This document shows, piece by piece, positions 46,373 through 53,769 of a stretch of 64,000 nt of DNA. Numbering within the stretch: the first letter of the stretch is position 1; every line of letters starts with the position of its first letter. The notes below the pieces were generated by a model that made no database searches, was not told the origin of the DNA, and saw only the letters and a list, made by a program, of their open reading frames with translations. Source of the DNA: Faunimonas pinastri (GTDB taxonomy: Bacteria > Pseudomonadota > Alphaproteobacteria > Rhizobiales > Afifellaceae); contig NZ_FOFG01000006.1 of assembly GCF_900110915.1 (NCBI RefSeq), positions 145,721 to 209,720 of the forward strand. The letters run 5' to 3'. The position numbers and the translations under genes are program-made.

Positions 46373-48412
46373 TCAGAGATCCTTGCAGAGACGGAGCGAG
46401 TCGTAGAGCGCGGCGTGGATGTTGCGCCCGGCCAGCGCGTCGCCCACCCGGTAGAGCGCGAAGCCGTCGCCATCCGGCCAGGGTTGCGGCCGGCCGGCGA
46501 CGATCGCGTCCTGATCGACCTGCCCGCCATTGACCGAGCGCGCCTTCAGGGACGTGTAGAGCGCATCGACCGGCAGCGTGCCGCGTTCCACGATCACGCG
46601 GTCGACGACGCGTTCCTCCTCCGCGTCCGTATAGGTGTTGCGGAGCGCCACGATCAGGCGGTTGCCCTCGGGGTAGATCTCGATGAGGTCCATGTTCGGC
46701 GTCATCACCACGCCGAGCTTATAGAGTTCGCGGAGATGGATCGGCTGGTTGGTCGTGCCGATCTCCTCGCCCACCATGCGGTCATGCGTCACGATCTCCA
46801 CGAGGCAGCCGCGCTTGGCGAGCGTTTCCGCCGTGGAGGCGGCATTGTGCTGGCCCATCTCGTCGAAGAGCAGCACGGACCCGGTGGGCTCGACGGTGCC
46901 GGTCAGGACGTCCCAGGTGCTGATCGCGTGTTCCGCGCCCTTGGCATGGCCGAGGCTGGGCAGGCCGCCGGTGGCGACGATCACCACGTCCGGCGCCTCG
47001 GCCATGATCGCCCCCTCCGTCGCCTCCGTGCCGAGCCGGAGATCGGCGCCATTCTTCGCCGCCTGCGCGTGCAGCCAGCGCGGAATGCCGGAAAGCGCCT
47101 CTCGCCACGTCGCTTTTGCAGCGATGTTGATCTGCCCGCCGGCGAGCCGCTCCTTCTCGAAGAGCACGACGGAATGACCGCGAGCGGCGGCGACCCGCGC
47201 CGCTTCCAGTCCGCCGGGACCGCCGCCGACCACCACGACCTTGCGCGGCTTTTCGGCCCTGGCGATCACATGCGGCATCGTCGCCTCGCGGCCCGTCGCG
47301 GCGTTCTGGATGCAGAGCGCGTCGCCGCCGACATAGATGCGATCGATGCAATAGCCTGCCCCGATGCATTGCCTGATATCGTCGGCGCGGCCTTCCTGCA
47401 GCTTCCGCACGAGATGCGGATCGGCGATATGGGCGCGCGTCATGGCGATCATGTCGACATGGCCCTCGGTGACGGCGCGGGCGGCGGTGGCGAGATCGGT
47501 GACGCGCTGGGCGTGAAAGACCGGCACGTCCACCTCGCGCTTGATGGCGCTCGGCAGATAGAGAAACGGCGCGACCGGGAAAGCCATGTTGGGCAGCGAG
47601 ATCGCATGGGCGATGTGGTCGCGCGCATGCCCGCCCAGCACATTGATGAAATCGACGAGCCCGCGCCGGGAATACTCCACCGCGATGGCGATCTGGTCTT
47701 CCTGCGTCAACCCGTCGGCGATCAGTTCATCGCCCGACATGCGCATGCCGATGACGTAATCGTCACCGACTTCCGCGCGCATGGCCTCCAGCACCTCGAT
47801 GCCGAAGCGCATGCGGTTTTCCAGCGAGCCGCCGTATCTGTCGGTGCGCGCGTTGACCGAGGGCGACCAGAACTGATCCAGCAGATGCCCGTGCGCGCCG
47901 GAAATCTCGCAGCCGTCGAGCCCGCCCTCCTTGCAGCGCCGCACCGCCTGCGCGAAGCCCGCGACGATACGGGCGATGTCCTCGTCTTCCGCTTCCTTGG
48001 GGATGGTGCGGGACGCGGGTTCGCGGCGCGGCGAGGGCGCAACCGTCGGAAACCAGTTCTCCGTGTCCCACTTGGTGCGCCGGCCCATATGGGTCAGCTG
48101 GATCATCAGCTTGGCGCCGTGGCGATGAATGCGATCGGAGAACTCGCGAAAGAACGGAACGACGCTGTCGTCGGCGACCGAGATCTGGTTCCACGGCGCG
48201 GCCGGGCTGTCGAGCGCGACGGAGGACGAGCCGCCGAACATCGTGAGGCCGATGCCACCCTTGGCCTTTTCCTCGTGGTAAAGCTGGTAGCGCTCCTGCG
48301 GCTTGCCGTCCTTGCCATAGCCCGGCGCGTGGCTCGTGGACATCACGCGGTTGCGGATCGTCAGGCCCTTGATGGTGAGCGGCTTCAGGAGAGCTTCGGC
48401 ATTGGCGATCAT
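46373..48412 (-). CDS. dgcA: Dimethylglycine demethylase flavin subunit DgcA
   Basis: The 679-residue protein combines an Old-Yellow-Enzyme-like TIM barrel (about 1-370), an iron-sulfur Cys set (CIGAGYC and later ALCIQN) and a C-terminal FAD/NAD domain (VVVVGGGPGGLEAARVAAARG). This is the DgcA/stachydrine-demethylase architecture; it removes a methyl from dimethylglycine to give sarcosine. The ATG at 48412 has AGGA 6 bases upstream. Its place in gbcAB-gbdR-dgcAB-etfAB supports dimethylglycine as substrate. Confidence 0.9.
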   Translation of the reverse strand: MIANAEALLKPLTIKGLTIRNRVMSTSHAPGYGKDGKPQERYQLYHEEKAKGGIGLTMFGGSSSVALDSPAAPWNQISVADDSVVPFFREFSDRIHRHGAKLMIQLTHMGRRTKWDTENWFPTVAPSPRREPASRTIPKEAEDEDIARIVAGFAQAVRRCKEGGLDGCEISGAHGHLLDQFWSPSVNARTDRYGGSLENRMRFGIEVLEAMRAEVGDDYVIGMRMSGDELIADGLTQEDQIAIAVEYSRRGLVDFINVLGGHARDHIAHAISLPNMAFPVAPFLYLPSAIKREVDVPVFHAQRVTDLATAARAVTEGHVDMIAMTRAHIADPHLVRKLQEGRADDIRQCIGAGYCIDRIYVGGDALCIQNAATGREATMPHVIARAEKPRKVVVVGGGPGGLEAARVAAARGHSVVLFEKERLAGGQINIAAKATWREALSGIPRWLHAQAAKNGADLRLGTEATEGAIMAEAPDVVIVATGGLPSLGHAKGAEHAISTWDVLTGTVEPTGSVLLFDEMGQHNAASTAETLAKRGCLVEIVTHDRMVGEEIGTTNQPIHLRELYKLGVVMTPNMDLIEIYPEGNRLIVALRNTYTDAEEERVVDRVIVERGTLPVDALYTSLKARSVNGGQVDQDAIVAGRPQPWPDGDGFALYRVGDALAGRNIHAALYDSLRLCKDL

Positions 48413-48447
48413 GGCGTGTCCTGGGCTGATCCTGAGGGCCGCGACGC

Positions 48448-49518
48448 TTACGGGATGCTCGGAGATACGGATGAAGCGCCCGTCTCGGAGGGCGCGCCCT
48501 TGCCGTTCCGCTCCGCGCGCGGCGAATGACCGAAGCGGCGGCGATAGGCGGCGGAGAAATGGGCGGCGGACTGGAAGCCGCAGGCGAGCCCTATATCGGT
48601 AACGGAAAGCTCGGAGAGGCGCAGCAGCTCGCGCGCCCGGTCGAGCCTCAGCGTCACGTAGAACTCTCCCGGCGACGTCGCGAGATGCAGCTTGAAGAGC
48701 CGCTCCAGCTGGCGCGGCGAGAGACCGATGCGCTGCGCCACAACCGTCACGGACAACGGCGCGTCGATGGTCCGGCGCATCAGGCCGGCCGCGCGCTCCA
48801 GTTCGGGATGGGTGACGGCGAAGCGGCTGCGGGCCGGTGGATGCTGCGGCTCTCCGGCATGGCGCACCCGGTCCACGATGAACTGGTCGGACATGCGGAC
48901 GACCGCGTCGCGGCCAAGCCGCGCTTCCACGAAGACCGCCATCATGTCGAGCGGGGCGATGCCGCCGGTGCAGGTGAAGCGGTCGCGGTCGATCACGAAG
49001 AGGTCCTCGGTGAACTGGACATCCTCGAATTCCTCCCGGATGGAATGGAGGTTTTCCCAATGGATGGCGCAGCGATAGCCGTCGAGGAGATCGGCTTCCG
49101 CCAGCGCGAAGGTGCCGGTGCAGAGCGCGCCCAGCGCGATGCCGCGCCGGTCGAGGCGGCGGAGTTCGTCCTTCAGGCGCCGGTCAACCGCGTGCCGCAC
49201 ATTGATGCCGCCGCAGACGAAAACCACGTCGAGCGGACCGGCATCGCCAAGCACCACGGTGGGTGACAGCGCGAAGCCGCTGGAGGACGGCGCCGGCATG
49301 CCGTCCAGCGTCAGCGCCGTCCAGGAGTAGACGGCCTCGCCCGCGATATAGTTCGCCATGCGGCAGGCCTCGATCGCCGCCGAGCAGGCGATCATGGAAT
49401 AATTGGGCAGGGTCAGGAAGCCGAACCGCGTCAGCGAACCGGGATCAATGGAGCGGGTGCCGGTGGAGCGGGCCCCTGCGGGGTGGGTCACTGTGGAGCG
49501 GGTCACGGTGGGGGCCAT
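48448..49518 (-). CDS. gbdR: GbdR-like AraC regulator (GlxA family)
   Basis: This 356-residue protein has a DJ-1/PfpI-like sensor domain (FGFLTLPNYSMIACSAAIEACRMAN, ALCTGTFALAEADLLDG) and an AraC DNA-binding domain (LSVTVVAQRIGLSPRQLERLFKLHL). In Pseudomonas GbdR senses betaine and dimethylglycine and switches on gbc, dgc and sox genes; the same role is inferred from its position between gbcB and dgcA. The first ~25 residues are a TRST-type repeat, and the true start may be further in. It begins 2 bases after the gbcB stop. Confidence 0.8.
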   Translation of the reverse strand: MAPTVTRSTVTHPAGARSTGTRSIDPGSLTRFGFLTLPNYSMIACSAAIEACRMANYIAGEAVYSWTALTLDGMPAPSSSGFALSPTVVLGDAGPLDVVFVCGGINVRHAVDRRLKDELRRLDRRGIALGALCTGTFALAEADLLDGYRCAIHWENLHSIREEFEDVQFTEDLFVIDRDRFTCTGGIAPLDMMAVFVEARLGRDAVVRMSDQFIVDRVRHAGEPQHPPARSRFAVTHPELERAAGLMRRTIDAPLSVTVVAQRIGLSPRQLERLFKLHLATSPGEFYVTLRLDRARELLRLSELSVTDIGLACGFQSAAHFSAAYRRRFGHSPRAERNGKGAPSETGASSVSPSIP

Positions 49519-49520
49519 TG

Positions 49521-50633
49521 CTACCGGTCGATCACCAGGTCGGAGAGCGGCTTGGCGCAGCAGATCAGGATCATGCCCTGATCCACCTCGCGCTGGCGGA
49601 TGCCGCCCTGATGCGTCATCGCCACCTCGCCGGACAGCTTCTTCGACTTGCAGGTGCCGCACATGCCCTTGGTGCAGGAGGACGGCAGCCGCATCCCCGC
49701 CGTGCGGGCCGCCGTCAGGATCGGCACGTCGGCGGGGCATTCGACCACCCGCTTCGATTTGGCGAACTCGACCCGGAAGGTCTTCGTCGCGGGCGCTTCC
49801 TGCTCCAGCACCTCTTCCACGACCGCCGGTGACAGGTCCTCGAAGGAGAAGCTTTCCTCGTGGTAGCGGGCCATGTCGAAGCCCGCCTGCCCCAGCATCG
49901 CGCGGACGGCGGCCATGTAGGGCGCGGGCCCGCAGGTGAAGATCGTGCGCTCCGCGAAATCCGGCGCGATCAGGCGCAGCATGTCGAGGCCGAGGCGGCC
50001 GTGCAGCCCATGCCAGCGCTCGCCTGACCCGTCCGTCTCGCAGACGGGCGCGAAGCGGAAGGACGGCGCGTTCTTCGCGATCAGCTCCAGTTCCTGGCGA
50101 AAGATGATGTCGGCCGGCGACCGCGCATTGTGAACGAAGACGATGTCGCGCGGCTCGGCCAGATCATGGAAGGTGCGCGCCATCGACATCAGCGGGGTGA
50201 TGCCGCTTCCACCGGACAGGAACAGGTATTTCGGCGCGGGATGGTCGAGGCAGGTGAACTCGCCCATCGGCCCGACGGCCCGCACCATGTCGCCGGCCCT
50301 GAGATTGTCGTGCAGCCAGTTCGACGCCGGGCCGCCGGGCACGCGCTTCACCGTGATCGACACGGTGCCCGGCCGGGTGGGCGCGGAGGAGATCGTATAG
50401 CAGCGGTTCACGATCTCGCCGCCGATCTCCAGATCGAGCGTCAGGAACTGGCCGGGAAAATAACGGAAAAGCGACGGCGATCGCGACTGGAAGACGAACG
50501 TCTTCACGTCATGCGTCTCGACGCGCACCTGCCGGCAGACGAGGAGGTCCTCGCAATCGGCATCCCAGAGCGGAAGATCGCCGAGGAAGCGGGCCGCCGG
50601 TTCGTCCAGCAGGGCGACGGCCGGCGCGTTCAA
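49521..50633 (-). CDS. gbcB: Glycine betaine monooxygenase reductase GbcB
   Basis: GbcB passes electrons from NAD(P)H to GbcA. The 370-residue protein has an FAD domain (RYFPGQFLTLDL, NRCYTISSAPT), a nucleotide domain (YLFLSGGSGITPLMSM, FTCGPAPYM) and a C-terminal [2Fe-2S] plant-type domain (SSCTKGMCGTCKSKKLSG with a final Cys in ILICCAKP). The start is TTG at 50633, overlapping the gbcA stop (TTGA); no ATG is available at the expected N-terminus. Confidence 0.9.
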   Translation of the reverse strand: MNAPAVALLDEPAARFLGDLPLWDADCEDLLVCRQVRVETHDVKTFVFQSRSPSLFRYFPGQFLTLDLEIGGEIVNRCYTISSAPTRPGTVSITVKRVPGGPASNWLHDNLRAGDMVRAVGPMGEFTCLDHPAPKYLFLSGGSGITPLMSMARTFHDLAEPRDIVFVHNARSPADIIFRQELELIAKNAPSFRFAPVCETDGSGERWHGLHGRLGLDMLRLIAPDFAERTIFTCGPAPYMAAVRAMLGQAGFDMARYHEESFSFEDLSPAVVEEVLEQEAPATKTFRVEFAKSKRVVECPADVPILTAARTAGMRLPSSCTKGMCGTCKSKKLSGEVAMTHQGGIRQREVDQGMILICCAKPLSDLVIDR

Positions 50634-51898
50634 GGCTGCACCAGCCCCGTCTCGGCCGCCATCCGGCCAATGTACCAGTTGCAGAACTTCTCCACGAGGA
50701 ACTCGGTATAGGGCGAATACGGCCCGATCTGGTAGGCCGGGCTCGTCGCGCCCTGCTGGCAATAGGCGACGAGATCGCCGTCCTGCTGGTTGGTCGCCGT
50801 CCAGACGCCCGTCAGGTTTTCCAGATCATAGTCGACGCCTTCCACCGCATCCTTGTGAACCAGCCACTTGGTGCGCAGCAGCGTGCGGTCCGGCCCGAGC
50901 GGGATCGCCGCGAAGGTCACGACGTGGTCGCTCATGAAGTGGTGCCAGGAATTCGGCTGCGTCCAGAAGGACAGCGCGCCGTGGCGGGCATGGGTGAACT
51001 TGCCGAGAAGCTTGCGGCAGGCGGCCTTGGTGTCCATCGTGTGCGCCTCGCCCGCCCCGTCCAGCGGCAGGCGCTGCGTGCGGAAACCGGTGGCGCGGTC
51101 GTCGAGATGATCGATCTCACGGGAGGGGATCCCCTCCTTCTCCCATTCCAGGCTGGAATCGTCGACCAGACAGGAATAACGCGCCGCCTGCTCGCGGTCC
51201 TGCTCGTCCAGCTGCTCGGGCGAAAAGCCGAAGCCATAGGCGAAGAGCGGCACGGTCAGCTCCGGATGGTTGCCGGCGCAATGGTAGCACTCGCGATTGT
51301 TCTCCATCGTGAGCTTCCAGTTGCCGCGCTCGATCAGGTCGCTTTCATAGGCGACCTTGCAGTTCCTGAGATCGTGCGGGGCAAGGTAGGGCGCCATGGT
51401 GGCGGCCATGTCTTCGAAGTCGGCCGGCGGTTCGTCGGCGAGGCAGATGAAGAGCAGCCCTTCCAGCGAGCGGAGATGCACCGGCTTCAGCCCGTGGCAG
51501 CCGGGATCGAAACTCTCGCCCATATGGTCGGCGTGAATGAGCTGGCCATCCGTGTTGTAGGTCCAGGCATGGTAGCGGCAGACGATGTTGCCGACCGTGG
51601 CCTTGGGTTCCAGCACCAGCCGCGCGCCACGGTGGCGGCAGACATTGTGGAAGGCCTTCACCGCGTTGTCGTCGTCGCGCACGATCAGCACGGAGTTGCG
51701 GCCGATATCGATCGTCATCGTGTCGCCCGGCTCCGGCACGTCGGGCTCCACGCCGACGAAGATCCAGTGCCGCTCGAAGATCGCTTCCATGTCGGCGTCG
51801 AAGATCTCTTGGCTCGTGTAGAACGGCGCCTCGAGGCTGTAGCCGGGCAGGCGGCGGCGGAGCAGGGACGACAGCGGCGTTTCGACACGGTGGAGCAT
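50630..51898 (-). CDS. gbcA: Glycine betaine monooxygenase oxygenase GbcA
   Basis: GbcA is the Rieske oxygenase that removes one methyl of glycine betaine as formaldehyde, giving dimethylglycine. The Rieske motif is CRHRGARL followed by CRYHAWTY. The mononuclear-iron region is NNRECYHCAGNHPEL. The length is 422 residues. The ATG at 51898 has a strong GGAGGA 7 bases upstream. It opens a seven-gene run (gbcA-gbcB-gbdR-dgcA-dgcB-etfA-etfB) with gaps of at most 35 bases. Confidence 0.93.
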   Translation of the reverse strand: MLHRVETPLSSLLRRRLPGYSLEAPFYTSQEIFDADMEAIFERHWIFVGVEPDVPEPGDTMTIDIGRNSVLIVRDDDNAVKAFHNVCRHRGARLVLEPKATVGNIVCRYHAWTYNTDGQLIHADHMGESFDPGCHGLKPVHLRSLEGLLFICLADEPPADFEDMAATMAPYLAPHDLRNCKVAYESDLIERGNWKLTMENNRECYHCAGNHPELTVPLFAYGFGFSPEQLDEQDREQAARYSCLVDDSSLEWEKEGIPSREIDHLDDRATGFRTQRLPLDGAGEAHTMDTKAACRKLLGKFTHARHGALSFWTQPNSWHHFMSDHVVTFAAIPLGPDRTLLRTKWLVHKDAVEGVDYDLENLTGVWTATNQQDGDLVAYCQQGATSPAYQIGPYSPYTEFLVEKFCNWYIGRMAAETGLVQP

Positions 51899-51998
51899 CT
51901 GATGTCCTCCCGCCCACACTGTCACGTGGGCGTCATGACCGAAGTGTCGAATGGTTCAAAAGTAGAAACTTATTTGCAAGCGACATTTACTTCGCTTT

Positions 51999-52029
51999 TC
52001 GCGACATGGCTGAAGAAACAGCGTCGCGA
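51999..52029. promoter_or_regulatory. Two-tier inverted repeat upstream of gbcA
   Basis: TCGCGAC and GTCGCGA flank an inner pair GCTG/CAGC with a six-base loop. The region is AT-richer than its surroundings and lies about 100-130 bases before gbcA. On the plus strand a CTTTTT tract follows, but no plus-strand gene ends here. It could be a regulator site or a block to antisense transcription. Confidence 0.5.
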
Positions 52030-52036
52030 CTGCTTT

Positions 52037-53110
52037 TTAGTCAAAGACCCGGCCGCCCGCGAGCTGGTGCCGCGATGGCGGTTCGGGCCTCTCACGGGCC
52101 ACAGCGATGGCGCGCCGCGCGAGACCGCGAACATCGGACGGTGACACGCCGTGGGCGGCCTTGAAGTGGCGCGAGAAGTGCGCGCAATCGGCGAAGCCCG
52201 CGTCGAGCGCGATCTCAGTCACCGGGCGATCCGTCGTGTCGAGCAGGAAGGCCGCGTAGCGCAGGCGCAAGCTGCGGTAGAGCTCCGCCGGCCGTTGCCC
52301 CAGCACGGAAGCGAACAGCCGTTCCAGCTGGCGGGTGGAAAGGCCGAGCCGCGCCGCGATCGCGGCGATCGGCACGGGTTCGGCGAGGTTCTGCTCCATG
52401 ACGATCAGCGCGCGGCGCACCCGGTCGTCCGCCACGGCCGGGGCGAGCGGCGGATGCGGCTGCGATTGCGATCCCTCGCGCGCCCGCTCCAGGAGCAGGA
52501 CATGGCGGCTCTTCTGAGCGGCGGAGCGACCGATATGCTTCTCGATCAGCGTCGTCGCGAGATCGGCGACCCCGCCGCCGCCGGCGCAGGTGATGCGATC
52601 GCCGTCGATCAGGAAGAGCCGGTCGGAGACGCAGTCATGACCGGGAAAGGCCTCGGCGAAATCGGCGTGGTGGTACCAGCTGACGCAGCAGCGCCGCCCC
52701 CGCATCAACCCGGCGCGGGCAAGCACGAAGCTGCCGGTGCAGAGCCCGACCAGCGCCACGCCCGACGCTGCGGCATGGCGGAGATATTCGACGGTGGCGT
52801 CGTCCACCGGCCGTTCGCCGCCGAGAAGGCCGCCGACGACGACGATGTAGTCGAAGTCGCGGGGATCGCGCAGCGAAGCCGTCGGCTGGATGGCGATGCC
52901 GCAACTCGCCTGCACCGGCCGGGCGGTCGAAGCCATGATCTCCCATTGCGCGAGGATCGGCCGGCTGAGATCGCCCTCGTCCGCGGCAAGGCGAAGCTGG
53001 TCCACGAAGAGGGAAAAGGCGGAGAGCGTGAACCGGTCGGCGAGGACGAAGCCGACGCGCAGGCTCGCAGTCTGCGCCATCGCCCTGGCCGTGTTCCCCT
53101 TGACGCTCAT
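52037..53110 (-). CDS. Second GlxA-family AraC regulator (SouR/GbdR-like)
   Basis: This 357-residue protein has the DJ-1/PfpI-like domain (LRVGFVLADRFTLSAFSLFVDQLRLAADEG, LVGLCTGSFVLARAGLMRG) and a C-terminal AraC domain (PIAAIAARLGLSTRQLERLFASVLG, PVTEIALDAGFADCAHFSRHF). Relatives in Pseudomonas include GbdR, SouR (sarcosine) and CdhR (carnitine). Placement between gbcA and the sox genes favours a sarcosine or betaine sensor, but the ligand is unknown. An internal ATG at 53080 is possible. Confidence 0.85.
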   Translation of the reverse strand: MSVKGNTARAMAQTASLRVGFVLADRFTLSAFSLFVDQLRLAADEGDLSRPILAQWEIMASTARPVQASCGIAIQPTASLRDPRDFDYIVVVGGLLGGERPVDDATVEYLRHAAASGVALVGLCTGSFVLARAGLMRGRRCCVSWYHHADFAEAFPGHDCVSDRLFLIDGDRITCAGGGGVADLATTLIEKHIGRSAAQKSRHVLLLERAREGSQSQPHPPLAPAVADDRVRRALIVMEQNLAEPVPIAAIAARLGLSTRQLERLFASVLGQRPAELYRSLRLRYAAFLLDTTDRPVTEIALDAGFADCAHFSRHFKAAHGVSPSDVRGLARRAIAVARERPEPPSRHQLAGGRVFD

Positions 53111-53187
53111 CCCACGCTCCCCCGCCCGAACGGGGAGCCTAGCAAGGCGCGTGCCGGTCGTCCCCTGCGAAATCCCGAGGGCGCGGC

Positions 53188-53769
53188 CTACAGGAACTCC
53201 CGCCGGGCCTCTTCGAGGAACTGCCAGACGTAAGCCGCGAAGGAGCGCCAGGCATCGACGACGAAGCGGGTTTCGACGGTGCGACGGAGCACGATCTCGC
53301 TCTTGGCGAGCACGGTGCGCGTGCACATGCCGACCGGAAAAGCCTGAAGCGAAAGATCGAGCGGGCAGCCGGCATTCAGCACCGCTGCCGCCTCGGGTCC
53401 CTCGACCGTGAAGGCGACACTGCGATGGCTGACATCGACGAGCGAGTGCGGCAGGTCCGTCAGCGCCCCTTCCAGCGTGGCGAAGAGCGTATCCGGATCG
53501 CCGGAGGCGAGGAGCATCCACTCGTCCGGCCCCAGCCAGAGCGCCGCTCGTCCCCCACCGGAAGAGAACCGGCAGGCTTCACGCGGCAACGCAACGCCGA
53601 AGCCCTCGGCGGCGCGGGCAATGGCCGCTTCGTCGCGGGCGCGGAAGGAAAGCCGCACGCCCGGCGGCACCAGGGCCATGCGCACGGCGGGACGGGCGCG
53701 GGCATGGGATGCCCGCTGGTCCAGCGGACCGATCGGGCGGGCGGGTGGGAAGGCGACGGTCTCAACCAT
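53188..53769 (-). CDS. soxG: Sarcosine oxidase gamma subunit
   Basis: SoxG is the small gamma subunit of heterotetrameric sarcosine oxidase. The 193-residue protein has a GcvT-like fold: LWLGPDEWMLLASGD and LVDVSHRSVAFTVEGPEAAAVLNAGCPLDLSLQAFPVGMCTRTVLAK are family features. The ATG at 53769 overlaps the soxA stop by 8 bases, so synthesis is coupled. Order soxB-soxD-soxA-soxG is the standard one. Confidence 0.9.
   Translation of the reverse strand: MVETVAFPPARPIGPLDQRASHARARPAVRMALVPPGVRLSFRARDEAAIARAAEGFGVALPREACRFSSGGGRAALWLGPDEWMLLASGDPDTLFATLEGALTDLPHSLVDVSHRSVAFTVEGPEAAAVLNAGCPLDLSLQAFPVGMCTRTVLAKSEIVLRRTVETRFVVDAWRSFAAYVWQFLEEARREFL

Noticed and set aside
46274..48529. 751-codon plus-strand frame opposite dgcA
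   Set aside because: A shadow of dgcA, whose barrel, iron-sulfur and FAD motifs are all present on the minus strand.
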